Numbered from the stretch's first letter, positions 17,102-26,093 are shown. The stretch: DNA of 64,000 nucleotides from an uncultured Collinsella sp. (GCA_902470815.1 CABRHS010000005.1:1-64000); one strand, 5' to 3'. Notes: a model not told the origin generated them from the letters alone. A program made the numbers and translations.

Positions 17102-18877
17102 CTACAGCGTGCCGAGCTCCGCGACGACGTGCCCCACGCGGTCCTCGGGCTCCTTCACGTCCACGCCCTCATAGCGGAAGAAGCGCGCCGGGTTGTGCAT
17201 GAGGTCCTCCAGCGGCACCAGCACAAAATCGCGCTCGCCCAGATAGGGATGGGGCAGGCGCAGCTTGTCGCCGCCATGGATCTCGTTATCCATCCACAAC
17301 AGGTCGCAATCGATCACGCGGGGGCCATTGGGACGGGCGCCCTTCCCACGCGTGCGCCCGAGCTTCTGCTCGATCTTCATGAGCTCCTCGAGCAGGATGA
17401 GCGGCGCGAGCTCGGTCTTGATCTCGACCACCGCGTTGGCGAACGCCGCCTGGCGCGTCTCGTACGCGGGCTCGCTCTCATAGATGCGAGAACAGGCGGA
17501 GACGCACGTCATGGGAATCTGCGCAATCAGGTCGCGGGCAGCCCGGACGTTCTCCTCGCGCTGGCCCTTGTTCGACCCGAGCGCCACGTACGCGCGGCGC
17601 GGCTGGGGGCGCGCGATGGCCCAGAAACCGTTGAGGAACTGGTAGAACCCGGCGACGTCGTGCACGCGCACGATATTGGCGCCCTGCTCGATGGCGCCCA
17701 GGCAGACGCCGAACGTGGCGATATCGCGATCGCGGGCGTTCTCCACCCCGGCGATGGCGCCCACCAGGCGCTTGCGCGAGACGGCGCACAGCGTGGGGTA
17801 CCCCAGCGAGGCGATCTTGCCCATCTCGCGCTGGATCACGATGTCCTCGTTGGCGTCCTTGCCAAAGCCCGGGCCGGGGTCCAGGCAGATGCGCTCACGG
17901 TCAACGCCGGCGTGTATGAGGGCACGGGCCTGGTCGGACAGGAAGCCCATGACCCGGCGCATGATGGGCGCGGAGTCCGGCAGGGTGAAGCGACGAAGCT
18001 GCGAGGTCCGATTGGCGGAGCCGGTGCGAGCGGCGGAGCGGGCCATGACGGAGGCGAGGTCGTCGCCGGTCGCCATCTCGGAAGCGACGGGGGACTCGGC
18101 GGGAGCGGGAGCCGCATCCGGTGCCGCGGGAACGGGCCCGGCGGGGGCGGAGACGGACGCGGCGGCCATATCGAGCGCTAGCGTGCCCGTCACCGGATCG
18201 ACCTCCGGCGCGGAACCGGCGGGCTCGGCGGCGGGGGCATCGAGCGGCAACTGCGGCTGCAGGGGCTGGATCATGTTGGAGATGAGCTTGGCCTTGGCGG
18301 CGCGCTTGGACTTGCCGGTGGCGCCCAGGGCGCGGGCGGCGGCCTCGGCCTCACGCGCCTTCTCCGCCATGAACGCGGCGGCGGAGGTGTCGAGCTGCAC
18401 GGCCGTATGCGTGCGAGGACGCTCGACCTCGCTCACCTCGCCCGCGTGCATGATCACCACGCCGCAGTCGCTCTCTTTCACGAAGTCGACCATGCGCGGG
18501 TCGGTGAAGCCCGTGACGTCGTTGACGATGGAGGCACCCACGCGCACGGCGGCCTTGGCGACCTCGACGTGGCGCGTGTCGATGGAGACGATCGCGCCGG
18601 CGCGGGCGAGCGCCTTCACGACGGGCAGCACGCGTTGGGCCTCGGTGTCGGGGTCGACGGGCGTGAAGCCCGGACGCGTGGACTCGCCGCCCACGTCGAT
18701 GATGTCCGCGCCGTCGTCGAGCATCTTGAGGCCATGGGCGATGGCCGCGTCCGTGTCGAGATGCTCGCCGCCGTCGCTGAACGAGTCGGGCGTGACGTTC
18801 AAAACGCCCATGATGCGCGGGCGATCGAACTTCAGCTCGTACTTGCCGCAGCGCCAGACTTTGGAATCGCGTGCCAT
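17102..18877 (-). CDS. folP-folK: Fused dihydropteroate synthase / HPPK with a large insert
   Basis: A 591-residue bifunctional folate enzyme. Residues 10-420 are dihydropteroate synthase: MGVLNVTPDSFSDGG (23-37), DVGGESTRPG (61-70), SIDTRH, VNDVTG, MH (143-144), LDPGPGFGKD (332-341), SRKRLVG and RVHDV. Residues 429-561 are 6-hydroxymethyl-7,8-dihydropterin pyrophosphokinase: YVALGSN, then GPRVIDCDLLW with the two metal Asp. The enzymes act in consecutive steps. About 145 low-complexity Ala/Pro-rich residues (155-300) are inserted in the synthase barrel after the MH strand, where E. coli FolP has only a short loop. ATG 18877 is preceded by AAAGGA. A TACAAT box (18911-18916, - strand) may be its -10. 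Confidence 0.93.
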   Translation of the reverse strand: MARDSKVWRCGKYELKFDRPRIMGVLNVTPDSFSDGGEHLDTDAAIAHGLKMLDDGADIIDVGGESTRPGFTPVDPDTEAQRVLPVVKALARAGAIVSIDTRHVEVAKAAVRVGASIVNDVTGFTDPRMVDFVKESDCGVVIMHAGEVSEVERPRTHTAVQLDTSAAAFMAEKAREAEAAARALGATGKSKRAAKAKLISNMIQPLQPQLPLDAPAAEPAGSAPEVDPVTGTLALDMAAASVSAPAGPVPAAPDAAPAPAESPVASEMATGDDLASVMARSAARTGSANRTSQLRRFTLPDSAPIMRRVMGFLSDQARALIHAGVDRERICLDPGPGFGKDANEDIVIQREMGKIASLGYPTLCAVSRKRLVGAIAGVENARDRDIATFGVCLGAIEQGANIVRVHDVAGFYQFLNGFWAIARPQPRRAYVALGSNKGQREENVRAARDLIAQIPMTCVSACSRIYESEPAYETRQAAFANAVVEIKTELAPLILLEELMKIEQKLGRTRGKGARPNGPRVIDCDLLWMDNEIHGGDKLRLPHPYLGERDFVLVPLEDLMHNPARFFRYEGVDVKEPEDRVGHVVAELGTL

Positions 18878-19035
18878 GAAGATCCTTTCGGGTGTAGTCA
18901 GTTCCTCTATTGTATCCAGCGTGGGCGAGCGCGCCACACCTCCGGCCCGAAAAGGCGAGCTCACATTGTTAGCCATGCGCTACACTCAGTGAAGCATTCG
19001 GTTACTCCGGCCCTCATGCCAATTAAGGAGCCTCT

Positions 19036-19881
19036 ATGAACACAACCTCGCCCAGCCGCACGCTTCGCCTTGCGTCTTGGAACGTCAACGGCCTGCGCGC
19101 CGTGCTCAAAAAGGACCCGAGCTTCACCGATATCGTGGCGGAGCTCGATGCCGATATCCTCGGCCTGCAAGAGACCAAGCTGCAGGAGGGTCAAATCGAG
19201 CTCGACCTGCCGGGTTATCACCAGGTGTGGAGCTACGCGGAGCGCAAGGGGTATTCCGGCACCGCCGTCTTCACGCGCGAGGAGCCCCTCTCCGTTCGCC
19301 ACGCCGATGCGGTGCTCGCCGCCGGTCGAGCCGCCGGGTTGAGCGACGACGAGCTGGAGCTCGTGGCAGTGGCCGCAACCGAAGGTCGCGTGTGCGCCCT
19401 GGAATTCGACGCTTTTTGGTTCGTGGACGTCTACACCCCCAACGCGCAGGGCGAGCTCGCCCGCCTGAGCACGCGCATGGCCTGGGACGACGCCTACCGA
19501 GCCTTCTTGCGCTCGCTCGAGGACGAGACGGGCAAACCGGTTGTGACGTGCGGCGACTTCAATGTGGCCCACAACGAGATCGACCTCAAGAACCCCAAGT
19601 CCAATCGGGGCAACGCGGGCTTTTCCGACGAGGAGCGCGCGAAGTTCGGCGAGCTTCTGGGCGCGGGCTACACCGATACGTTCCGCGCGGCCAACCCCGA
19701 TCTGGAGGGCGCCTACAGCTGGTGGAGCTACCGGTTCAACGCGCGCAAGAACAACGCCGGCTGGCGCATCGACTACTTCCTGGTGAGCGACTCGATCGCC
19801 GGGCACGTGCGCGGCGTCGGCATCCGCAACGATATCTTCGGCTCCGACCATTGCCCCGTCACCCTGGAGATCGAGCTGTAG
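19036..19881 (+). CDS. xth: Exodeoxyribonuclease III
   Basis: A 281-residue Mg-dependent AP endonuclease/3'-5' exonuclease of the EEP superfamily used in base-excision repair. Visible motifs are LRLASWNVNGLRA (metal Asn), LGLQETKLQ (metal Glu), VVTCGDFNVAHNEIDL (catalytic Asp and Asn), YSWWSYR, WRIDYFLVS and the terminal SDHCPV with catalytic His. Length and motif order match ExoA/XthA. A good ribosome binding site (TTAAGGAG) precedes the ATG. It is transcribed divergently from folP-folK and is convergent with the ECF operon, with only 51 bp between them. Confidence 0.95.
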   Translation: MNTTSPSRTLRLASWNVNGLRAVLKKDPSFTDIVAELDADILGLQETKLQEGQIELDLPGYHQVWSYAERKGYSGTAVFTREEPLSVRHADAVLAAGRAAGLSDDELELVAVAATEGRVCALEFDAFWFVDVYTPNAQGELARLSTRMAWDDAYRAFLRSLEDETGKPVVTCGDFNVAHNEIDLKNPKSNRGNAGFSDEERAKFGELLGAGYTDTFRAANPDLEGAYSWWSYRFNARKNNAGWRIDYFLVSDSIAGHVRGVGIRNDIFGSDHCPVTLEIEL

Positions 19882-19932
19882 ACCGAAATCCCATCCGGGC
19901 TGGCGAGGGCGCGCACGTGGGACCGCGCCGAA

Positions 19933-20676
19933 TTACAAGCCGTACTTGCGAATGACCCGGCGGATGCGTCGGGTCCACGGGCCGTAGAGCACCGACAGGA
20001 ACACGGCGGTCGCCACACCGTGCAGGGCATCGAACGGCAGGGACGCCGCCACATACGCGATCGTGCCGGGGACGGTGAGCGGGCGCACGAAGCCCAAAAC
20101 GCCATACGCGTTAATGATCACGCCGTACAACGCGCCGGACGCCAGGCCGCAAAGCGCCAACATCAACCGTCGCGGACGCCCTGTGGCAGGGTCTTCGAAC
20201 ATCCCGGCATCGGCGAGCACGCCGCCGATGTAGCCGACCATGCCCCAGGCGTACATCTGCCATGGACTCCACATACCTTGGCCAAAGAAGAAGTTGCTCG
20301 CCAGCGCCGCGAGCGCTCCCACCATGAATCCGTTGCGGCGACCCAGCGTGGCGCCGGCTATGATCGCGATGGCCGAGACCGGCTTGAAGTCCGGGACGGC
20401 CGCGAACAGAATGCGTCCTGCCGCGGCCAAGGCGGCCAGCACCAGCGTGGGCATGATCTGGCGCAGACCGGGCTTGCCTGCCTCGTACCCGGCAAAGAAC
20501 AGGGCGAGGACCACGGTCACAACCAGCATCATGAGCAGCGCCGTCTGGGCAAAGCCCGCTACCAGGGCAAGCCCCATCGCCATGGGCACCGCGGCGAGCA
20601 GGCCCGCCTCAAGCGCGGTTCCAAAACCACCCGCGCCGGCACGGGCGCCCGACCCGTTTTTCGAATCCATATGCAT
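19933..20676 (-). CDS. ECF transporter substrate-binding (S) component, unknown substrate
   Basis: An integral membrane protein of about 247 residues with around six helices. The segment with FKPVSAIAIIAGATLGRRNGFMVGALAALASNFFFGQGMWSPWQM resembles S components of energy-coupling factor transporters (ECF_trnsprt/CblT-like group), which bind the vitamin or other substrate. The start overlaps the stop of the ECF ATPase gene. I chose ATG 20676; a GTG at 20679 is possible. It is the third gene of a T-A-S operon. The substrate cannot be assigned: no riboswitch or biosynthesis gene is adjacent. Cobalamin-type substrates are one possibility. Confidence 0.75.
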   Translation of the reverse strand: MHMDSKNGSGARAGAGGFGTALEAGLLAAVPMAMGLALVAGFAQTALLMMLVVTVVLALFFAGYEAGKPGLRQIMPTLVLAALAAAGRILFAAVPDFKPVSAIAIIAGATLGRRNGFMVGALAALASNFFFGQGMWSPWQMYAWGMVGYIGGVLADAGMFEDPATGRPRRLMLALCGLASGALYGVIINAYGVLGFVRPLTVPGTIAYVAASLPFDALHGVATAVFLSVLYGPWTRRIRRVIRKYGL

Positions 20677-22142
20677 CACAGCCGATAAAAGATGTTGTTG
20701 CGGAAGAACTCGCCCGTGGGCTCCGTGCAGGCGACCTCGCCGTCGAACAGCATCGAGACGCGGTCGGCCAGCGCGGCGACAAAATCGAGGTCGTGCGTAG
20801 CCATGACGATGGTCGCCCCGTCGGCGCGGGCCTCGTCGAGCATGCGGGCGACGCCGATGCGCGCCGCGCGGTCAAGCCCTTTGGTGGGCTCGTCCAGCAA
20901 CAGCAGCCGGGGCTTAACCAGCAAGACCTTTGCGAGCGCGAGGAGCTGGCGCTGACCGCCCGACAAGTCGTACGGATGCGCCTGCACGCGCGCGGCGAGG
21001 CCGATGCGCCCGAGCATCTCGCGGGCCTCGCGCTCGGCGTAGCCACCGACTGCGGCCCATTCCATGAGCTCGTCGACGACCGTCTCCTCGGCGAACAAGG
21101 CCTTGGGGTCCTGCGGCAGCAGGGCGCGCTCGCGCACGCCCACGCGCACCGAGCCGCGCCCGGAAGCCCGCAACCCCGCCAACAGCGCGAGCAACGTGGA
21201 CTTGCCGCAGCCGTTGCCGCCCACCAGGGCATGCATCTCGCCGGGCGCGACATCGAGGTCGAGTCCGCGCAGCACCCAATCGTCATCACGGCCGTAGCGG
21301 AACCACACGCCGCGCACGGCGGCGGCGCCCTCAGCCGACGAGGACCGGCGCGACCCGAGAGGAGCCCGCGGCTTCTCCCCAACGTCAGGAACGGAGCTCT
21401 CGGAGGCCTCATGGCCCTCAATCGCAAGCCCGCCACGCGCCTTGCACGCATCGAGCGAATCGACCTCGCGCAAGCGGCCGCCCTCGAGTTCGAACGCGCA
21501 GGTGGCGTAATCGGCCATGAGCTCCGGCGCGTGCGTGGCCACCACGACGGTGCAGCCCAGCTCGCGGTTGACGCGGAAGAGCGCATGCAGGAAGTTCTTG
21601 GTCGCGATGGGATCGAGCTGCGCCGTGGGCTCGTCGAGCAACAGGAGCCTCGGCTGCATCACCAGCGTGGACGCCAGGGCGAGCAGCTGCTTGCGCCCGC
21701 CTGAGAGCTCGTCCGTGGAGCTGTGGAACCAGTCGCCCATGCCAAAGAAGTAACCGGCCTCCGCGACGCGACGGCGCATCTCCGCCTGTGGGACCCCCAG
21801 GTTCTCCAGACCGAAGGCCATCTCGTGCCACACGCTGTCGCATACCACCTGGTTGTCGGGGTCCTGGAACACGAACCCCACCGTGGTGGCCGCCTCCTCG
21901 TCCGTCAACCCGCTCACCTCGCGACCGAACGCGCGCACGGACCCGGCGCGCTCGCCGGCCGGCGCTATCTGCGGCTTGACGAGCGACAGTAACGTGGACT
22001 TACCCGACCCGGTGTCGCCCACCAGCAGCGCGAACGCCCCCTGGGGGACGCTCACGGTTATGTCGGCGAGCACGCACTCGTCGGACCCGGCATAGGAGAA
22101 CGAGAGGCCCTCGATCGCAAGGGCGGGCGTGTCAGGGCTCAT
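20676..22142 (-). CDS. ECF transporter duplicated ATPase (A1-A2 fusion)
   Basis: A 488-residue protein with two ABC ATPase domains in one chain. The first has Walker A GDTGSGKSTLL, signature LSGGRKQLLALA and Walker B LLLLDEPTAQLDP. The second has GGNGCGKSTLL, LSGGQRQLLALA and LLLLDEPTKGLD. This is the fused EcfA1/EcfA2 arrangement. It drives uptake by toppling the S component through the T component. A linker of about 50 residues joins the domains. It overlaps both neighbours (EcfT upstream and the S component downstream) by about 4 bp, so all three are one transcription unit. Confidence 0.92.
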   Translation of the reverse strand: MSPDTPALAIEGLSFSYAGSDECVLADITVSVPQGAFALLVGDTGSGKSTLLSLVKPQIAPAGERAGSVRAFGREVSGLTDEEAATTVGFVFQDPDNQVVCDSVWHEMAFGLENLGVPQAEMRRRVAEAGYFFGMGDWFHSSTDELSGGRKQLLALASTLVMQPRLLLLDEPTAQLDPIATKNFLHALFRVNRELGCTVVVATHAPELMADYATCAFELEGGRLREVDSLDACKARGGLAIEGHEASESSVPDVGEKPRAPLGSRRSSSAEGAAAVRGVWFRYGRDDDWVLRGLDLDVAPGEMHALVGGNGCGKSTLLALLAGLRASGRGSVRVGVRERALLPQDPKALFAEETVVDELMEWAAVGGYAEREAREMLGRIGLAARVQAHPYDLSGGQRQLLALAKVLLVKPRLLLLDEPTKGLDRAARIGVARMLDEARADGATIVMATHDLDFVAALADRVSMLFDGEVACTEPTGEFFRNNIFYRL

Positions 22143-23089
22143 GCGAACCTCCTCGACTCATATACGTGCAGCACCGCGGGGACGAGCATCCAAGCCCCGT
22201 ACGGCAGGTACCCCCACCATAGGCTCATAGGGCTGAGCCGTGGGTAAAACGCGAATGGCGACGTGACGAACCACGAGACCCAGACGCACAGCGCGCCGCC
22301 GACGAGCAGCGCCGCCGTCACGGCGGCGTCCCGCCCGGTAAACCGGTACGGTGCATACGTCGTCCGCTTGCGACGGGCGCCCCAACCACGTGCACGCATG
22401 GCGTCGGCGGTCTCGAGCGAATCCTCCATGGCCCAACCCATGAGCACGGACGTCTGCCGCAGGCGGGCCCTCACGTGCGAGGGGGCCACCGGCACGCGCG
22501 GTGCGGGGGCGTCGGGATGGTCGGAGCCGCCTCCCGGGCGGACGCGCCCAGGCCCCGGCCGTCCGCCGTCGGCACAACTCATCGCCACGTCCTGGACCGA
22601 GGCGATCGTGCGGCCCTGCCTCAAAAACCGGGGCACCAGCCGCATGGTCATCGAGACCATGAGCGCCACGGTGGGCGCCGCACCGCCGAACAGCCCCATC
22701 ACCTTGTCATATGTGAGCATATGGGAGAAGGCGGCGAACCATTCCACGCTCGTCAGGAACAACCCCGCCATGGCAAGCCCGTACAGGAGGCTCTCCAAAA
22801 ACACCGGGCGGCCGAAGAACTCGAAGAGCACCGTGGACCCCATGTGAACGAACAGGGGGTTCACCATGGCCACCACCGCGACCACCGGGACCTGCCACCG
22901 CAGCGCGGACAACGCGGAGACGGCCCCGCGGGCGCAGGCGAGATAGGCGAACGCCCCCGCCAGGGACAGGGCGATCAGAACCGGGTGCATGGAGAACATG
23001 GTCAGCCCCAGGGTCAGGCCGGCATACAGGGCGGGCACCACGGGGTGCACGGTGTCAAACGCCGTGTGCGTCGCCTTGCTCCCAGCCAT
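22139..23089 (-). CDS. ecfT: ECF transporter transmembrane (T) component
   Basis: A 316-residue membrane protein of the EcfT/CbiQ family with several spans. It couples ATPase motion to the S component through cytoplasmic helices bearing the Ala-Arg-Gly motif, visible here as ADAMRARGWGARRKR near residue 230. An unusual Gly/Pro-rich stretch (DGGRPGPGRVRPGGGSDHPD, about residues 174-195) interrupts the cytoplasmic part between the membrane core and the coupling helices. The start is ATG 23089. It is the first gene of the T-A-S operon and divergent from glmU, with a 149-bp intergenic region holding both promoters. Confidence 0.88.
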   Translation of the reverse strand: MAGSKATHTAFDTVHPVVPALYAGLTLGLTMFSMHPVLIALSLAGAFAYLACARGAVSALSALRWQVPVVAVVAMVNPLFVHMGSTVLFEFFGRPVFLESLLYGLAMAGLFLTSVEWFAAFSHMLTYDKVMGLFGGAAPTVALMVSMTMRLVPRFLRQGRTIASVQDVAMSCADGGRPGPGRVRPGGGSDHPDAPAPRVPVAPSHVRARLRQTSVLMGWAMEDSLETADAMRARGWGARRKRTTYAPYRFTGRDAAVTAALLVGGALCVWVSWFVTSPFAFYPRLSPMSLWWGYLPYGAWMLVPAVLHVYESRRFA

Positions 23090-23238
23090 GCGGCACGCTC
23101 CTCCCTATGACGATTGCGAGCTCATCGGCCCGCAGTGAGACCTCGTCTTCCCTGCTGCGGTATTATCGACCTACCCGTACCGCCGCACGCGCGTCATGAC
23201 GCGCGTGCGCATATTATCAACCGATATAGGGAGCCCAC

Positions 23239-24639
23239 ATGGATGTTACCGCGATCGTCATGGCCGCCGGCGAGGGCACGCGCATGAAGTCCAATCACGC
23301 CAAGGTCTCGCACAAGATCCTCGGCAAACCCATGGCCTGCTGGGTCATCGACGCCGCGCTCGCGGCGGGCTGCAACCGCGTGGTCGTGGTGGTCGGCAGC
23401 CATTCGGACGAGGTCCGGGCCATCATCGCCAGCGCCTACGAGGGCACGCCCGCCGCAGACGCCATCGAGTGCGTCGAGCAGGTCGAGCGCCTGGGCACCG
23501 GCCACGCCGTCCGCGTCGCGCTCGAGGCGACCGGCATCGACGCAGGCCCCGTCGTGGTGCTGAACGGCGACCTCCCCCTCATCCAGGCACAGACCATCGC
23601 AGCCTTCGCCAACACCGTGGCCGACGGCTCCAACGCGGGCGCGGTCCTCACCTTCACCCCGCCGGTGCCCTTTGGCTATGGCCGCATCGAGCTCGCCCAG
23701 GACGGCACCGTCAACCGCATCATCGAGCAGAAGGACTGCACGCCCGAACAGGACGCCGAGCTTCTTGAGTGCAACGCGGGCTGCTACGCCTTCGACGGCG
23801 CGCTGCTCGCCGCCCACATCGGCGAGATCGACAACGACAACGCTCAATCCGAGTACTACCTGCCCGACATGGTCGAGATCCTGAAGCGCCACGGCCACGC
23901 TGTCACCATCTCGCACTGCGAGGACTACCGCGACGGCCTGGGCGTGAACAGCCGCGTCCAGCTCGCCGAGCTCACCGCCATCGCGCGCGACCGCATCAAC
24001 GAGCGGCTCATGACCGAAGGCGTCACCTTCATCGACCCCGCCCAGGCCTGGATCGGCCCCGACGCGAGCATCGGCCGCGACACCGTGGTGTGGCCGCAGA
24101 CGCACCTCATCGGCGCGTGCCGCATCGGCGAGGGCTGCCAGCTCGGCCCCAACACGCGCCTCACCAACGTTACCGCCGGCGACGACTGCGCGCTCGACGA
24201 GACCGTGGGCATCGATGTCGTCATCGAGAACGGCGTGACCTGCGGACCGCGCTGCTACCTGCGCCCGGGCACGCACCTGCTCGACGACGCCCACGTGGGC
24301 ACGCACGTCGAGATCAAGAAGTCCACGATCGGCGAGGGCTCGAAGGTCCCGCACCTCTCCTACATCGGCGACACGACGATGGGCTCCGGCGTGAACGTTG
24401 GCGCCGGCTCCATCACCTGCAATTACGATGGCAAGAACAAGCACGCCACCGTCATCGGCGACCGCGTGTTCATCGGCTCCGACACCATGATGGTCGCGCC
24501 CGTGAGCATCGGCGACGACGCCATCACCGGCGCCAGCAGCTGCATCACGCACGATGTTCCCGCCGGAGCCCTGGGCCTCGAGCGCAGCGAGCAGCGCGTC
24601 ATCGAGGGCTACACCGAGCTTCGTCGCTCCCGCCTGTAA
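23239..24639 (+). CDS. glmU: Bifunctional GlmU (acetyltransferase / uridylyltransferase)
   Basis: A 466-residue enzyme making UDP-N-acetylglucosamine, the precursor of peptidoglycan. The N-terminal uridylyltransferase carries the AIVMAAGEGTRMKS nucleotide-binding loop, VVVLNGDLPL (metal Asp) and ECNAGCYAF. The C-terminal half is a left-handed beta-helix of hexapeptide repeats (IGPDASIG, IGEGCQLG, IGEGSKVPHLSYIGDTTMG, NVGAGSITCNYDGKNKH) with the acetyl-CoA site. AGGGAG precedes the ATG. The gene terminates at the hairpin at 24697-24728, inside the 129-bp element. Confidence 0.96.
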   Translation: MDVTAIVMAAGEGTRMKSNHAKVSHKILGKPMACWVIDAALAAGCNRVVVVVGSHSDEVRAIIASAYEGTPAADAIECVEQVERLGTGHAVRVALEATGIDAGPVVVLNGDLPLIQAQTIAAFANTVADGSNAGAVLTFTPPVPFGYGRIELAQDGTVNRIIEQKDCTPEQDAELLECNAGCYAFDGALLAAHIGEIDNDNAQSEYYLPDMVEILKRHGHAVTISHCEDYRDGLGVNSRVQLAELTAIARDRINERLMTEGVTFIDPAQAWIGPDASIGRDTVVWPQTHLIGACRIGEGCQLGPNTRLTNVTAGDDCALDETVGIDVVIENGVTCGPRCYLRPGTHLLDDAHVGTHVEIKKSTIGEGSKVPHLSYIGDTTMGSGVNVGAGSITCNYDGKNKHATVIGDRVFIGSDTMMVAPVSIGDDAITGASSCITHDVPAGALGLERSEQRVIEGYTELRRSRL

Positions 24640-24649
24640 CCCCTTCGGT

Positions 24650-24778
24650 CGTGTAATTGGGGACGGGTGCAAATCACACATCCTGCTGATGGGCCTGCCG
24701 GTCGTCCGATTTTGGACGGCCGGCTTTTCAATGCCGATGCCCCATGAGGTGCAATTTGCACCCGTCCCCAATTACACG
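24650..24778. repeat. 129-bp element bounded by 25-bp perfect inverted repeats
   Basis: Arms at 24650-24674 and 24754-24778 are perfect inverse complements with the core GTGTAATTGGGGACGGGTGC. Between them lie about 79 bp containing the glmU terminator hairpin. It resembles REP/BIME-type or non-autonomous palindromic elements with GGGGAC cores. No transposase is nearby. Only one copy is in this window. Confidence 0.8.
24697..24728 (+). terminator. Rho-independent terminator of glmU
   Basis: Stem GCCGGTCGTCC/GGACGGCCGGC (24697-24707 with 24714-24724, one G.U pair), loop GATTTT, then TTTT. It lies 57 bp past the glmU stop, inside the inverted-repeat element. Confidence 0.8.
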
Positions 24779-24861
24779 CCGACGCGCCGCGGCGAGCGGC
24801 GGACACGGCAAATGCCGCCGAATGTCGATAAAGTTGCGTTGGGTCCGTTATCGATGGTCAA

Positions 24862-24889
24862 TTGACCTGCAAAGTGGCTAATATATAGA
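24862..24889 (+). promoter_or_regulatory. Candidate promoter of prs
   Basis: TTGACC at 24862-24867 and TATAGA at 24884-24889 with a 16-nt spacer, in a locally AT-rich stretch 37 bp before the prs start codon. Confidence 0.55.
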
Positions 24890-24925
24890 ACGTGTAAGGA
24901 AGTTGTGGCGTATAAAGGAGAAGTC

Positions 24926-25912
24926 ATGCCGACAACCGATCCCAAAAAGACCGTTGATATGAGCAAGATCCTGCGAGTGTACTCCGGTTCCTCCAACCGC
25001 CCGCTCGCCCAGAAGATCGCCAATCAGCTCGGCGTGGAGCTCTCCGGCCTTACGCTCAAGCAGTTCGCCAACGGCGAGATCTACGCCCGCTATGACGAGA
25101 CCGTCCGCGGCGCCGACGTCTTCCTGATCCAGTCCGTCGCCGGCGAGAACGTCAACGACATGCTGATGGAGCTCCTCATCGCCACCGACGCCGCCAAGCG
25201 CGCCTCCGCCCGCTCCATCACCGCCGTCATCACCCACTACGGCTACGCCCGCCAGGACCGCAAGGCCGGCCCGCGCGAGCCCATCACCGCCCGCCTCGTC
25301 GCCAACCTGCTCGAGTGCGCCGGTGTGGACCGCATCATCACGCTCGACCTGCACCAGGGCCAGATCCAGGGCTTCTTTGACATCCCGGTGAACCACCTCT
25401 CCGCCCTGCCGCTCTTCGCGGATTACTACGACGCCATGGGCTTCGACACCGACAACCTCGTCGTCGTCTCCCCCGACGTGGGCCGCGCCAAGGCCGCCAA
25501 GAAGCTGTCCGATATGCTCGGCTGCAGCCTCGCCATCGCCCACAAGGGCCGTCCGCGCCACAACGCCGCCGAGGTCATGGGCATCATCGGCGACATCAAG
25601 GGCAAGACCTGCATCATCAACGATGACATGATCGACACCGCGGGCACCCTGTGCGCCAACGTGCGCGAGCTCAAGGCCCTCGGCGCCGGCGACATCTACG
25701 TGTGCGCTACCCACGGCATCTTCTCCGGCGAGGCCATCCAGCGCCTGAACGACGCCCCCATCGTGGAGTGCGTGGTCACCGACGCCATCCCCGTCGAGGA
25801 GGGCGGCAAGATCAAGACCATCTCCGTGGCCGGCGAGTTCGCCGAGACCATCTCCGCCGTGTACTACGAGCAGTCCGTGAGCACGCTCGTGGGCGGCGAC
25901 TTCGCCATGTAA
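24926..25912 (+). CDS. prs: Ribose-phosphate pyrophosphokinase
   Basis: A 328-residue enzyme that converts ribose 5-phosphate and ATP to PRPP, feeding purine, pyrimidine, histidine, tryptophan and NAD synthesis. Motifs visible are LRVYSGSSNRPLAQKIA, FANGEIYAR (ATP region), the YARQDRK flexible-loop segment, ITLDLHQGQIQGFFDIP and the PRPP-binding signature CIINDDMIDTAGTL. This is a class I PRPP synthetase. ATG 24926 has AAAGGAG just upstream; an upstream GTG at 24905 is in frame but lacks a site. Single gene with a good promoter and terminator. Confidence 0.96.
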   Translation: MPTTDPKKTVDMSKILRVYSGSSNRPLAQKIANQLGVELSGLTLKQFANGEIYARYDETVRGADVFLIQSVAGENVNDMLMELLIATDAAKRASARSITAVITHYGYARQDRKAGPREPITARLVANLLECAGVDRIITLDLHQGQIQGFFDIPVNHLSALPLFADYYDAMGFDTDNLVVVSPDVGRAKAAKKLSDMLGCSLAIAHKGRPRHNAAEVMGIIGDIKGKTCIINDDMIDTAGTLCANVRELKALGAGDIYVCATHGIFSGEAIQRLNDAPIVECVVTDAIPVEEGGKIKTISVAGEFAETISAVYYEQSVSTLVGGDFAM

Positions 25913-25952
25913 GGCGTTACCAGCCACACTTAAGAAACGGCTTCCTGCTTAA

Positions 25953-25988
25953 AGAGCCCATCCGATCGGACCGGATGGGTTCTTTTTT
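25953..25988 (+). terminator. Rho-independent terminator of prs
   Basis: Stem GAGCCCATCCG/CGGATGGGTTC (one G.U) with a short loop, followed by a run of six T at about 25983-25988, roughly 40 bp past the prs stop. Confidence 0.85.
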
Positions 25989-26023
25989 ATGACGCTCGCA
26001 CCTGACCTCCCGGTCTCCGAATC

Positions 26024-26078
26024 TTGACGTTGTTGAACAATGGCCCAATAATTGTTCTATACCTATTCATCTGAATAG
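26024..26078 (+). promoter_or_regulatory. Promoter and palindrome before the LPKTG surface protein
   Basis: TTGACG at 26024-26029 and AATAAT at 26047-26052 are 17 nt apart. A perfect 7-bp-arm palindrome, CTATTCA-TC-TGAATAG (26063-26078), overlaps the expected transcription start and lies just before the GAGGAGG ribosome binding site. It may be an operator or a 5' leader hairpin. Confidence 0.55.
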
Positions 26079-26093
26079 AGACGAGGAGGTCTC

